This document shows, piece by piece, positions 8,329 to 17,816 of a stretch of 64,000 nucleotides of DNA; the first letter of the stretch is position 1, and each line of letters starts with the position of its first letter. The stretch comes from UBA2108 sp963925495 (GTDB lineage Bacteria; Bacteroidota; Bacteroidia; Flavobacteriales_G; Salibacteraceae), in contig CAWUST010000014.1 in assembly GCA_963925495.1 (NCBI GenBank), forward strand, positions 13,018-77,017. Reading direction: 5' to 3'. Both the position numbers and the translations under genes were made by a program. The notes under the pieces were generated by a model. That model was given only the letters and a program-made list of their open reading frames with translations. It made no database searches and was not told the origin of the DNA.

Positions 8329-9501
8329 ATGGATAAATACGAAGCACATGATTATTATTTAATCGATGAACTGTTAACAGAAGAACAAAAATTAATTCGT
8401 CAATCGGCTCGTGAGTGGTTAAAAGCTGAAGTTTCTCCCATAATTGAAGAATATTATGAGAGAGGAGAGTTTCCGAATCAGATTTTGCCTGGTTTAGCCG
8501 CAACAGGTTCTTTTGGTCCATATATACCTGAAGAATATGGTGGAGCAGGTCTCGATCAAATTTCTTATGGAGTGTTAATGCAAGAACTGGAAAGAGTTGA
8601 TTCTGGAGTTAGATCTACCGCATCGGTACAAAGTTCTCTGGTTATGTATCCCATTTGGAAATACGGAAACGAAGAGCAAAGAAAAAAATATTTACCTAAA
8701 TTGGCGTCTGGCGAATGGATGGGCTGTTTTGGATTAACCGAACCAGATTTTGGCTCCAATCCTGGAGGAATGATTACCAATTTTAAAGATAAAGGTGACC
8801 ATTTCTTACTCAATGGTGCCAAAATGTGGATATCGAACGCTCCATTTGCACAAGTGGCAGTGGTATGGGCAAAAGATGAAAGTGGAATAATTCACGGACT
8901 TATTGTCGAGCGTGGTATGGACGGTTTTTCAACCCCTGAAATGCACGGTAAACATTCGTTGAGGGCCTCCTCAACTGGAGAATTAATATTTGACAACGTA
9001 AAAGTTCCTAAAGCAAACTTGCTTCCAAATAAATCTGGATTAGGAGCGCCACTTGGTTGTTTAGATTCCGCACGATATGGAATTGCTTGGGGAGCAATTG
9101 GAGCGGCATTAGATTGTTATGATTCTGCCTTACGATACTCAAAAGAAAGAATACAATTTGACAGACCAATTGGCGGGTTTCAGCTTACTCAGAAAAAGTT
9201 AGCCGAAATGATTACCGAAATTACCAAAGCGCAACTATTAACCTGGCGTTTAGGTGTTTTGCGAAATGAAGGTCGCGCGACAACTGCACAGATTTCCATG
9301 GCAAAAAGAAATAATGTGGATATGGCAATAAATATTGCTAGAGAAGCTAGACAAATTCATGGTGCAATGGGAATTACCAATGAATTTTCCTGCATGCGCC
9401 ACATGGCTAATTTAGAGTCCGTTATAACTTATGAAGGAACTCATGACATTCATTTACTGATAACAGGAATGGATGTTACGGGCTTGTCTGCTTTTAAGTA
9501 A
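8329..9501 (+). CDS. gcdH: Acyl-CoA dehydrogenase, glutaryl-CoA dehydrogenase type
   Basis: FAD enzyme that oxidises and decarboxylates glutaryl-CoA to crotonyl-CoA in lysine and tryptophan breakdown. At 390 residues it is full length. Diagnostic features are DSGVRSTASVQSSLVMYPI (about residues 92-110), whose arginine positions the substrate carboxylate in glutaryl-CoA dehydrogenases, the FAD-binding CFGLTEPDFGSNPGGM segment (about 134-149), ARQIHGAMGI, and the catalytic base Glu369 in TYEGTHDIH. The placement of the glutamate and the HDIH tail separate this type from short-chain acyl-CoA dehydrogenases. It has its own promoter, is divergent from the cytochrome-like gene, and is followed 29 bp later by a strong inverted repeat. 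Confidence 0.93.
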   Translation: MDKYEAHDYYLIDELLTEEQKLIRQSAREWLKAEVSPIIEEYYERGEFPNQILPGLAATGSFGPYIPEEYGGAGLDQISYGVLMQELERVDSGVRSTASVQSSLVMYPIWKYGNEEQRKKYLPKLASGEWMGCFGLTEPDFGSNPGGMITNFKDKGDHFLLNGAKMWISNAPFAQVAVVWAKDESGIIHGLIVERGMDGFSTPEMHGKHSLRASSTGELIFDNVKVPKANLLPNKSGLGAPLGCLDSARYGIAWGAIGAALDCYDSALRYSKERIQFDRPIGGFQLTQKKLAEMITEITKAQLLTWRLGVLRNEGRATTAQISMAKRNNVDMAINIAREARQIHGAMGITNEFSCMRHMANLESVITYEGTHDIHLLITGMDVTGLSAFK

Positions 9502-9530
9502 ACCTTTCTTTTTTCAATAAACTTCTTGGC

Positions 9531-9571
9531 AAAACGAACACCTTTGCAAAATGAGTAAAGGTGTTCGTTTT
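9531..9571 (+). promoter_or_regulatory. Perfect 15-bp inverted repeat with the EamA start codon in its loop
   Basis: AAAACGAACACCTTT (9531-9545) and AAAGGTGTTCGTTTT (9557-9571) are perfect reverse complements separated by 11 nt, and the ATG at 9551-9553 lies in that loop. In RNA this would be a strong hairpin at the translation start of the exporter gene and could also end transcription of gcdH; in DNA it could be an operator. The left arm also holds CACCTTTG, close to a -7 box, so a promoter inside the repeat is possible. Confidence 0.7.
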
Positions 9572-10378
9572 ATGCTTATTTCGGTTGCTGGCTTTGCTTT
9601 TATGCAATTGTGTGTGAAATTTTTAAAGCATTTACCGACAACGGAACTCGTTTTGTTTCGATCATTTGTTTCCGTTATTTTAAGCGGAGCCATGATTTGG
9701 CGTGAAGGACTTTCGCCTTTTGGCAACAATAAAAAAGTGCTCTTTTTTCGCGGATTGTTTGGTACAATTGCTCTAAGTCTTTATTTCTACACGCTTCAAA
9801 ACCTACCCATTTCTACGGCAGCCGTTCTACAATATTTGTCCCCAATATTTACGGCACTTTTTGGCATTTGGCTTTTAAAAGAACCAATGAAACCAATACG
9901 TTGGGTGTTTTTTATGGTTTCTATTGCAGGGGTTTTGGTAGTGAAGAAGTTTAACCCTGAGCTAAGTTACATTTACTTAAGTGCCGGGTTGCTTTCAGCA
10001 ATCTTTGCGGGGTTGGCGTATAACTGTATACGTATTTTAAGAAACACAGATAAGCCAGTAGTTATCGTTCTTTATTTCCCCTTAGTGGCAATTCCAATTA
10101 TGACTATTTTGAGTTATTCTAATTGGGTTTGGCCGGAAGGAATTGACTGGACGTTTATTGTATTAATGGGAGTTTTTACTCAAATTGGCCAGATTTATAT
10201 GACTAAAGCTCTACATGTTGAGAAAGTAAATATTGTAACCCCCATAAAGTACACGGGAATTTTTTATGCACTGGCATTCGATTTTTTCCTCTTCGGTATT
10301 GAGTATAATTGGATGATGTTTGTGGGAATAGGTTTGGTAATAACCGGAGTGGTGTTAAATGTTTTAAGAAAAAGTTAA
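9551..10378 (+). CDS. EamA/DMT superfamily transporter
   Basis: Inner-membrane exporter of the drug/metabolite transporter superfamily, 275 residues, ten predicted helices arranged as two EamA repeats (about 5-135 and 145-272). The N-terminal half begins KGVRFMLISVAGFAFMQLCVKFLKHLPTTELVLFRS, a familiar pattern in Bacteroidota EamA proteins, so I keep the ATG at 9551 rather than the in-frame ATG at 9572. ISTAAVLQYLSPIFTALFGIWLLKEP is the conserved helix 3-4 segment. The substrate cannot be predicted. A perfect inverted repeat surrounds the start codon. Confidence 0.88.
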   Translation: MSKGVRFMLISVAGFAFMQLCVKFLKHLPTTELVLFRSFVSVILSGAMIWREGLSPFGNNKKVLFFRGLFGTIALSLYFYTLQNLPISTAAVLQYLSPIFTALFGIWLLKEPMKPIRWVFFMVSIAGVLVVKKFNPELSYIYLSAGLLSAIFAGLAYNCIRILRNTDKPVVIVLYFPLVAIPIMTILSYSNWVWPEGIDWTFIVLMGVFTQIGQIYMTKALHVEKVNIVTPIKYTGIFYALAFDFFLFGIEYNWMMFVGIGLVITGVVLNVLRKS

Positions 10379-10390
10379 AACACTTTGTTA

Positions 10391-10957
10391 TTAACCCAAC
10401 GTCCAATTCTTCATCATTAAAAGACCATTCTCAGTAAGCACAGATTCTGGATGAAATTGTACTCCCCAGATTGGAAGGTCCTTATGTTTTATACTCATTA
10501 TTTCACCATTTAAACTTGTGGCTGTCACTTCTAAACTACTGGACAAGCTGCCTTTTTCAATTACCCAAGAATGATAATGCCCGATTTTACATGCCGTCTT
10601 TATTCCCTTAAATATTAAGTTTTGAGGATCGATGACATGAAGGTTAGATTGTTTTCCGTGGTGAACTTGTTGGAGGTTAACCAACTTGCCACCAAAATAA
10701 ATTCCTAAAGCTTGATGGCCTAAACAAACACCTAAAATGGGCAGCTTCCCCACCGCAAAACTTATTATTTCCATTAAACTTCCCGATTCTTCTGGTAGAC
10801 CTGGGCCGGGAGATAGTATTAGTTTATCCGCCCATTTTACATGTTCTTTATATTCTTCATTGTTTTGAATTACAAGGACTTCACTCGCAAATTGTTCAAT
10901 GTAATGTACAAGGTTATAAGTAAACGAATCGTAATTATCAATTATGAGAACTTTCAT
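10391..10957 (-). CDS. pabA: Anthranilate/aminodeoxychorismate synthase component II (glutamine amidotransferase)
   Basis: Class I glutamine amidotransferase of 188 residues that supplies ammonia to a chorismate-using partner (TrpE or PabB). It has the oxyanion-hole motif SPGPGLPEESG (49-59), the nucleophile Cys78 in GVCLGHQ, and the His169/Glu171 pair in FHPESV, so the triad is complete. No trp genes are present here and it follows aroA with a 1-bp TAATG overlap, so translation is probably coupled. Whether it serves folate (PabA) or tryptophan (TrpG), or both, is not decidable from this window. Confidence 0.85.
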   Translation of the reverse strand: MKVLIIDNYDSFTYNLVHYIEQFASEVLVIQNNEEYKEHVKWADKLILSPGPGLPEESGSLMEIISFAVGKLPILGVCLGHQALGIYFGGKLVNLQQVHHGKQSNLHVIDPQNLIFKGIKTACKIGHYHSWVIEKGSLSSSLEVTATSLNGEIMSIKHKDLPIWGVQFHPESVLTENGLLMMKNWTLG

Positions 10958-12201
10958 TATGATTTTAATATTCCAAATTTTTCTAATTCATCCCAAAAAT
11001 TAGGATAAGATTTTGTTACTACTTTTGGATCATTTATTACTACTTTTTTTGACAAAAAGATAACAGGTGCTAGTGCCATTGCCATTCTGTGGTCTGAATA
11101 GCTTTTAAAATTAAACTCTTCTTTAATGGGAGCTATTCCACATCTTAAATGATACTCATTTCCTTGTTCAATCAGTTTTGTGCCTAAATGTTCTAATTCA
11201 TTTTGCAAAGCTTTTATACGATCGGTTTCTTTGTTTTTAAGAGTTTGAATACCAGTTATGATTATCGGAATGCTCTTTAAAGCACAGGTTACAATAAAAG
11301 CTTGAGCTAAATCAGGGGTATTGCTAAAGTTAACCTTAGTGAGACAAATTTGTTGATTGTTGTTCCATATTTCAACTCCATTATTTTTAAAGACAGAATT
11401 TACCGAAACCTTGCTGTAGAGTTCAACTACTTCACGGTCTCCTTGAATAGATTCTTTTTTTAGGCCAGATAAGAATACGGTTATATTTGGATTAACAGAA
11501 ACCGCTTCATACCAAAATGCCGCCGCACTCCAATCCGCTTCTACTTCAATGTTTCCTGCCAAATTTACATTTGGGTTTATTTCAATGGTGTTACCATTCC
11601 AAAAACAAGAAACACCAAGCTCTTTCAATAAACTTAAGGTCATTTCTATATATGGTTTTGAGCTCGCCTCACCCTCTAAAGTAATAAAAAGTCCCTGAGG
11701 TAAAAAAGGAGCGATAAGACAAAGGGCAGAAATAAATTGACTGCTTCTAGAAGCACTAATTGTCACTTTGTTTTGGAGCTCTGAAAAATTAATTGGCGAT
11801 ATTTTTACAGGAAAAAAACCTTCCTTTTCCAAGCATTTTATATTAAAACCTAGCTGTCGCAATGCAGTTATTAATTCTGACATTGGGCGTTCGCTCAACC
11901 TTTGGCTTCCGGAAATTTTACGAGATGTATTTTTAGTGCATGCCCAAGCCAGCGAAAAACGTGCTGTTGTGCCAGCATCTTGAACGTTTATTTCTCCTTC
12001 ATTTTTGAATAAAATATCTTGCAAAAGGATGGAATCATTGGCTAAACTTAAGTTTCGAATATTGAGTTTTTTTTTCGACAAAGACCTCAATATCAGCAGT
12101 CTATTCGAAATGCTTTTGCTTGCCGGTAAATTAACATTTACATGAGAAGGAGTTGTGCCTTTTGTTAGGCAAATGGAAGATGCTTTGAGGTATTCTTGCA
12201 C
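10957..12201 (-). CDS. aroA: 3-phosphoshikimate 1-carboxyvinyltransferase (EPSP synthase)
   Basis: Sixth step of the shikimate pathway: joins phosphoenolpyruvate to shikimate-3-phosphate. The 414-residue protein has the family signatures LPASKSISNRLLILRSLS (about 27-44), DAGTTARFSLAW (about 75-86), SERPMSELITALRQLG, SRSSQFISALCL, and SYSDHRMAMALAP near the C-terminus. Its arrangement directly before pabA joins chorismate synthesis to chorismate use in one transcript. It is divergent from the giant AsmA-like gene. Confidence 0.93.
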   Translation of the reverse strand: MQEYLKASSICLTKGTTPSHVNVNLPASKSISNRLLILRSLSKKKLNIRNLSLANDSILLQDILFKNEGEINVQDAGTTARFSLAWACTKNTSRKISGSQRLSERPMSELITALRQLGFNIKCLEKEGFFPVKISPINFSELQNKVTISASRSSQFISALCLIAPFLPQGLFITLEGEASSKPYIEMTLSLLKELGVSCFWNGNTIEINPNVNLAGNIEVEADWSAAAFWYEAVSVNPNITVFLSGLKKESIQGDREVVELYSKVSVNSVFKNNGVEIWNNNQQICLTKVNFSNTPDLAQAFIVTCALKSIPIIITGIQTLKNKETDRIKALQNELEHLGTKLIEQGNEYHLRCGIAPIKEEFNFKSYSDHRMAMALAPVIFLSKKVVINDPKVVTKSYPNFWDELEKFGILKS

Positions 12202-12272
12202 TGTTCAATATTATTAAGAAAATGGGTGTAGAAAAATATTTTTTTCAGAGCAAGTACTTGAAGCACAAAAAC

Positions 12273-12280
12273 TAAATTTG
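12273..12280 (+). promoter_or_regulatory. Candidate -7 promoter element overlapping an upstream TTG of the AsmA-like gene
   Basis: TAAATTTG matches TAnnTTTG exactly. It overlaps the TTG at 12278 that would give the longest version of the next gene, so if this promoter is real, translation must begin downstream (TTG at 12305). No clear -33 box at the usual spacing. Confidence 0.4.
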
Positions 12281-12304
12281 GGTAAATACCAGAAGGTTAC
12301 TTTT

Positions 12305-15300
12305 TTGAAACACAAATTTAAAAAATATTGGAAAATCGTTGTAGCAATCATTATTGTTTCGGCTGCCCTATTGTTTTTTCCTGTTCAAAAAGCGTTTCGT
12401 AATTATACAAGCGAATTGTTGCAAGATAAGGTCACCAAATTGGTGGATGAAAAAACGGCGGGCCAGTATAGTTTTGAGTTTGATGATCTGCGTTATAATG
12501 TATTTAAGCAACAAATTAAGCTTGCCAATTTCCGCTTTTTTTTAAAAGACAAAAGCCAGCTTAAGTTTGATTCTAAAGAGAGTGAAAATCAAGTGTATTA
12601 TCTCATTGAAATTCAGAATTTAGAAATTAGGTTAAAAGATCAATTCGATTTTTTCTTCAACGATAAACTAGAAATAAATGTTGTGGTGGTAAACCAGCCA
12701 AATATCACTGTTATTAATAATAGGATTCAAAAAAACAACGTATCATTAACTAAAATATCGGGTGATCTCTATCGGGGAATTACCGAATACCTTCAGGTTT
12801 TTGAGTTGAAAAATTTAGTGGTAAAAGAGGCTAAATTGGATTACCAACTTCACACCAAAAGTTTCAAAAAAGAATATAAATTCAACTCATTTTCTTTTAA
12901 ATTACAAAACTTTAAGTTGAATAGACAAAAAGACAAAACGAAGAACGGGCATCTTTTGTTTACCGATGAATTCGAGATAAATTCTGGTTATCAGGAGTTT
13001 GTAATGCCGGATGGGTTACATAAGGTTTCGTATGATCGATTCGGAATTTCTCTGGAAAAAGAGTTTGTTGAAATTTATAACCTCCGAATTACTCCACTTC
13101 ATGCTAAAGGGGATAATGAAAGTGACAGGGTAGAGGTGTTTGTGCCAACAGTTAAATTAATAAACGTTGATTTTGAAAAAGCATACTACGAAAACGAGAT
13201 AAATATTAGAAAATTATTAATAGAAAGGCCAAAAGTAAACCTACAATTAACAGTAAATAATTTGGATACCGATTCCCTTTCAATTTCTGAAAGATTTGCT
13301 AAATCTAATATTTTGGATATCATAAGCACCCTAGTTGTTGAACAGTTAATTCTCTCTCACTCTTCCGTTTTATTGGAACTTACGCAGAATGATAGACAGC
13401 GAGATTTTTTGGTAAAGGGATTAAATTACCAAGGTTCAAAACTAAAAATTGATAGTTCTGCTTTTGCCAATTTTGTTTTTGGAAACTTACAATCTCATTA
13501 TAAATTTAATGTAAAAGAAATAAAGCATGAGATTATTGATGAAGGACTTTTGGCAAAAGTGGGAAATTTAAATTATTCTAGTCTTACCAAAGTCTTAGAT
13601 ATTGATGAGTTTCTAATAATACCCAATGCCGATAAAATTCAAAAGAACTTGCACAAACACAATAAAAAAATACAGCTTCAAAAGCTGAAAACTAACGGAA
13701 TTCATTTGTCGAACTTTAATATAAACGAAATAAGCGATGAAAGAATATTGAATTTAACCTCTAGTAGAGTTTCGGGGCCTGAAATCACCTTTTTATATGA
13801 TACTGCGTATGTAGAGGACACAATGCGGGTTAATGGGACTGAGACTTATTTGTTAGGAAGCTTTTTGGATACATTTATTACGAGAAATTTTAAATTAGAA
13901 AATGCCCTTATAAAAATTCAAAATGCCGACAATCCTGCCGTGGAATTCGGTCGTTTTGAAAAAGTAAATTTTTATGTTAATAAGATAAACCTTTATTCTT
14001 TAACTAATAATTCTTTTGATGTTTATGACTTGCTGGAATCTTCTGGAATTACTACGTCTACTTCTTTTGTGAATATACCAGGATTGGAAAAAAACATTTC
14101 TTGGCGCGCTATGGATTATTCTTCAGCACGAAATAAAATAAAATTCCACCAACTCAAATACAAAGGAATTGACCAAAACTCAAAAATTAACGCTCATTTC
14201 AAGTCAGTTTCCATGTATAATTTTTCTCCAAAGGAATTGGTTAAAAATAAAGAGTATAATTTGGTTTTGGTTGAAGCAAATAAGGGGAAAATCGACTTTA
14301 TTGAATTCGGTAAAAGTAATAATAATACAAAAGTCAAATCTAACTTTCACATCGATAGTGTTGCTTTGAATGACATAGAATTCATTCATTCGAGAAAAGA
14401 CACGATTAAACAAAGAATTGAAAAAGTATTTATTCATGCAGGTGATATTAATTTTACAACAGATACACTTGGTAATAAAAATTTAGGATTAGTAAATCTT
14501 GATTTTAAAGGAGAGAAGGGACAATTTTCAATAGACAATAACAAACATTATATTGATTTTAAAAACCTTGCCTTTTCTTCTTTTGATTCGACATTTAATG
14601 TTGTTGACATAAATATTACGCCGGTAATTGATCAACGAAATAAAAGCTCGAAAACATTAATACGCTCTCATGCTGAGTACATTAGCTTGAGTGGAGTAGC
14701 GCTAAACTCAAACAACATTCAAAGTGAAATTGTAGGTGAGAAATTAAATATATGCAGCCCCGAGTTTAGAATGAGCACTATTTTAACTGAGGATAAAAAA
14801 CCGAAAGTTAAACGTTCTTTTCTGGAAGTCCATAAATGGCTAGTTGATGTAACAGGAATCAACTTAGTAAAGTACGGGGCATTTAATATTGAAAATGGCC
14901 TCGTGGATATTGTTTTTGAAAGCGAAAGCAATCGACCGAAAATTTGGCATTTATCAATTCCTCAATATAATATTTTAGCAAGAGAGTTTAGGCTAGACAG
15001 TACACAAGTAAATACCGATGAACATTTTTTTTATGCTAAATCGTACGAACTAGATGCTTATAATTTAGAGCAAATATTTCCGGATAGTTTACAAAATGTA
15101 AAAATTGATCATCTTACTTATAAAACTGAAAACCAGTATCTTAAACTAGAAAAAGCGAACCTTAAGTACATGATTTATCGGACAAATGATGGCTCAAGGC
15201 AGATATATGTCGATGGCACAATACCACTTGTAGAAATGGAAGGATTAAAACCCTTCGAACTCAAGGATAACAAGATTTTAAATCTAAGTCGACTTCATTT

Positions 15301-16705
15301 AAAAAATCCTGAAATAGAAATTACACAGTTTCATAAAAACACTGATTTTGTTAGTCGAGAGTTAGATGTGGATAAAAGCAACAAGGATAAAACAGCAATC
15401 AAAAAATTGGTGTTGAATGAGCTGGAGCTATTTAATGGAAATATTACTTGGGAGTTTGAAGGGGAAGAGACGTCTGGTTTTAAATTTAATCATTTCGGGA
15501 TAAAGGGAACTGACGTTAAAATAAATTCGGAAAATAAAAATGAACTACCAAAATTTGGAGAAATAGAAATGAGTTTTGGTGATTTTAGGCACGACGTAAT
15601 GCAGAAGTATTACGACTTACAAATCGATAGTTTTTACATGAATTCGAATACAGAAAGAATGAGTTTACTGGGCACTCAACTTATACCAAGATACGGGATA
15701 TTTGAATTTTCAAAAGTTGCTAATTGGGAAAAAAGTCGACTTGAACTGTATCTGTCAAAAATTGATTTTGAGCAATTTAGAGTAAAAGAGTTTCTATACA
15801 ACAACACCTTGAAAGTTGGGATGGTGAAAGTTGATAGCTTGGGGGTTAGAAACTTTAAAAACAAAAACTACCGTATGATTTCTAGGTTTATGCCCATTCC
15901 TACTTTGAACTTAACTAGTTCTAAAATTAAAATTAACGTGGATTCTTTACGTCTAAATAAAGGATACATAGAACACCGACAACTGGCCAGAAATGGAGTA
16001 AAAAGCGGGCGGCTCCTATTTACAGAACTAGAATCTTCGGTAAGTAATATTACCAATGATTCTTTGGCGATTTCAAGAAACGGTTTTCTGACTATGAATG
16101 CGTCTACTAAATTGATGGGAGAGGGACAGATAAATGCTAAATTCGATTTCGATCTGAAAGACGCCGCCCAACGATTTGTAGGTTATGCCCATGTGGGAAA
16201 ATTTGATGCAACAGTTTTAAATTCATACTTAGAGCCAACAGCATATATTAGAATTAGAAAAGGAAACATTAGTAATGGCGACTTACAGTTTTTTGGTGAC
16301 GATGAATTGGGCGCGGGAGAAATGGAATTAATTTACAAAAATTTGCATGTAGATTTCTTGAACCAGAAAGACACTTCTGATAACAATAACATGGGTTTGT
16401 TGATGAAATCCTTTTTTGCTAACAGAGTGGTGAATACGAATAACCCTCACTTTTTTATTAAAAAAAGAGGGGGTGTTTATTACGGAAGAGATACGGGCCG
16501 ATCTATTTTTCATTATCTGGGAAATATTGCCATGAGTGGAGTTGCCAGTAGTACGGGGATTTCGAACAATAAAAAGGAAGTGAAAAAACTCAGAAAAGAA
16601 ATAAAGCGGCTGAACAAACAAGCACTTAGAAAAGAAAAAGCCATAAGGCGTAAGGAAGAAGACGACGCCGAAGAAGAAGCTAAAGAGAAGAAAAAAGAAG
16701 CGTAA
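12305..16705 (+). CDS. Giant AsmA/DUF748-like inner-membrane-anchored protein
   Basis: About 1465 residues. An N-terminal basic patch and one hydrophobic anchor (KIVVAIIIVSAALLFFPV) precede a long beta-rich repetitive body, ending in a highly charged Lys/Glu tail. The layout (short cytoplasmic tail, one helix, very long beta-strand-rich periplasmic region with repeats of the type 'lkienlnl' and 'v-i-f-ld') is that of AsmA-like proteins, which are proposed to bridge the membranes and move phospholipid. I assign the class from architecture, not from a catalytic motif. The longest frame starts at TTG 12278, but a -7 promoter box covers that codon, so I prefer TTG 12305, just before KHKFKKYWK. 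No neighbour clarifies its role. Confidence 0.65.
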   Translation: MKHKFKKYWKIVVAIIIVSAALLFFPVQKAFRNYTSELLQDKVTKLVDEKTAGQYSFEFDDLRYNVFKQQIKLANFRFFLKDKSQLKFDSKESENQVYYLIEIQNLEIRLKDQFDFFFNDKLEINVVVVNQPNITVINNRIQKNNVSLTKISGDLYRGITEYLQVFELKNLVVKEAKLDYQLHTKSFKKEYKFNSFSFKLQNFKLNRQKDKTKNGHLLFTDEFEINSGYQEFVMPDGLHKVSYDRFGISLEKEFVEIYNLRITPLHAKGDNESDRVEVFVPTVKLINVDFEKAYYENEINIRKLLIERPKVNLQLTVNNLDTDSLSISERFAKSNILDIISTLVVEQLILSHSSVLLELTQNDRQRDFLVKGLNYQGSKLKIDSSAFANFVFGNLQSHYKFNVKEIKHEIIDEGLLAKVGNLNYSSLTKVLDIDEFLIIPNADKIQKNLHKHNKKIQLQKLKTNGIHLSNFNINEISDERILNLTSSRVSGPEITFLYDTAYVEDTMRVNGTETYLLGSFLDTFITRNFKLENALIKIQNADNPAVEFGRFEKVNFYVNKINLYSLTNNSFDVYDLLESSGITTSTSFVNIPGLEKNISWRAMDYSSARNKIKFHQLKYKGIDQNSKINAHFKSVSMYNFSPKELVKNKEYNLVLVEANKGKIDFIEFGKSNNNTKVKSNFHIDSVALNDIEFIHSRKDTIKQRIEKVFIHAGDINFTTDTLGNKNLGLVNLDFKGEKGQFSIDNNKHYIDFKNLAFSSFDSTFNVVDINITPVIDQRNKSSKTLIRSHAEYISLSGVALNSNNIQSEIVGEKLNICSPEFRMSTILTEDKKPKVKRSFLEVHKWLVDVTGINLVKYGAFNIENGLVDIVFESESNRPKIWHLSIPQYNILAREFRLDSTQVNTDEHFFYAKSYELDAYNLEQIFPDSLQNVKIDHLTYKTENQYLKLEKANLKYMIYRTNDGSRQIYVDGTIPLVEMEGLKPFELKDNKILNLSRLHLKNPEIEITQFHKNTDFVSRELDVDKSNKDKTAIKKLVLNELELFNGNITWEFEGEETSGFKFNHFGIKGTDVKINSENKNELPKFGEIEMSFGDFRHDVMQKYYDLQIDSFYMNSNTERMSLLGTQLIPRYGIFEFSKVANWEKSRLELYLSKIDFEQFRVKEFLYNNTLKVGMVKVDSLGVRNFKNKNYRMISRFMPIPTLNLTSSKIKINVDSLRLNKGYIEHRQLARNGVKSGRLLFTELESSVSNITNDSLAISRNGFLTMNASTKLMGEGQINAKFDFDLKDAAQRFVGYAHVGKFDATVLNSYLEPTAYIRIRKGNISNGDLQFFGDDELGAGEMELIYKNLHVDFLNQKDTSDNNNMGLLMKSFFANRVVNTNNPHFFIKKRGGVYYGRDTGRSIFHYLGNIAMSGVASSTGISNNKKEVKKLRKEIKRLNKQALRKEKAIRRKEEDDAEEEAKEKKKEA

Positions 16706-16778
16706 GTGAAAATGGAATTAAGAAATACTTACAATCCAATGAAGAGTATTTACCTTGTGAAGTACTAGTTTAGTCTGG

Positions 16779-17300
16779 CTATAACAATATTCGGATTTGA
16801 ACTCTTCTTACCGAATGGCTTATAAAATCGTCGTTTTTACTGTAAGAAAGGGTCACAAACATTTCTTCACCCTTTTCAAAATTATAATGGTATCCATCCT
16901 ATGTGGTGGCGGGTAAACTAAAAAAAGCCGCGTGTATCCGTCTGATTCTATAACATCGCAGGCGTTAAGAGCATTCTTTCCTCCCAAACCTTCAACAGGA
17001 ACGTGCTTATTAACGTCAATTACGGTGTGATCTTCACGCGTTGCTATTCCATTATCAAAAGAACCTATAATTAAATTGGACTAAACTATTCCGCTTGTAC
17101 TTTTAAACCCGGCGCCAACCCAACCTGAAGTCAGAGCCTTTAATTCACAAACCATTTCGTTGTTTTTGATTTTCCAACGAAACACCACACCATTTACAAG
17201 AACATCTTTAAATTCTTCTTCGTTTTGTATTGTTTTTTGATTAAAAACTAAATCCAATAAAACTAAGAATAATAAGTATAAAAACACTTCCTGTTTTCAT
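16779..17300 (-). pseudogene. DOMON-domain secreted protein, broken by several frameshifts
   Basis: Four consecutive pieces in changing frames make one recognisable protein. An ATG at 17300 opens a signal-peptide-like start (MKTGSVFILIILSFIGFSF), then another frame gives FRWKIKNNEMVCELKALTSGWVGAGF, a typical DOMON core strand ending in GWVGAGF. The next piece reads LIIGSFDNGIATREDHTV, then NALNACDVIESDGYTRLFLV, and a last frame reads EKGEEMFVTLSYSKNDDF before a stop at 16779-16781. DOMON domains bind haem or sugars in secreted redox proteins. At least three frameshifts and an in-frame stop (around 17081) separate the pieces, so the gene is dead unless the assembly is wrong. It starts 13 bp after the MarR gene. 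Confidence 0.75.
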
Positions 17301-17312
17301 GTCATTGATAGG

Positions 17313-17768
17313 TTAAGTAGTTTTCATATTTTGGGCAATTTTATTCATTACCCTTTTGGCCGCTTGAAGCTCTTCGTTACTAATTCCATCCAAACCTTCT
17401 GCTCTTAATTGAGCCACAACAGCATAAGCACTATTAATGGTGTCGGCCCCTTTTTTTGTAAGAATTAAACAACTTTTCCTTCTGTCTGTTTCATTAGGAA
17501 TTCTGCGTACCATATTTTTGTTGTGCAGCAGATCAAGTATTCTTGTAATAGAGGCTGCATCCTTATAAGTAGCAAGGGCCAACTCAATTTGAGTTTGGCT
17601 TTTTTCCTCGTAAATTCTGCGCATAACTACCCATTGGTCGAGGGATATATCTAGGTCGTTTTCTTTGAATACTTTAATGGAATGTTTACGCGATGCCCTA
17701 AGCGCTTTATCCATTAAAAAATAAATTACTTCATCTAGTTTCGGAGAGTTTGTTGACATATCAATCAA
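17313..17768 (-). CDS. MarR family transcriptional regulator
   Basis: Winged-helix dimeric repressor/activator, 151 residues. The DNA-binding core shows the expected order: LDQWVVMRRIYEEKSQTQIELALATYKDAASITRILDLLHNKNMVRRIPNETDRRKSCLILTKKG (about residues 44-108), where ASITRILDLL is the recognition helix and NETDRRKSCLILT is the wing. The flanking helices provide dimerisation. MarR proteins often control an adjacent gene; here the adjacent downstream gene is a broken DOMON protein, so the original target may have been lost. Ligand unknown. Confidence 0.92.
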   Translation of the reverse strand: MIDMSTNSPKLDEVIYFLMDKALRASRKHSIKVFKENDLDISLDQWVVMRRIYEEKSQTQIELALATYKDAASITRILDLLHNKNMVRRIPNETDRRKSCLILTKKGADTINSAYAVVAQLRAEGLDGISNEELQAAKRVMNKIAQNMKTT

Positions 17769-17816
17769 TTTAATGCAATATTAAACTCTTTCAACGAATG
17801 CCTGTAGATGTTGAAA

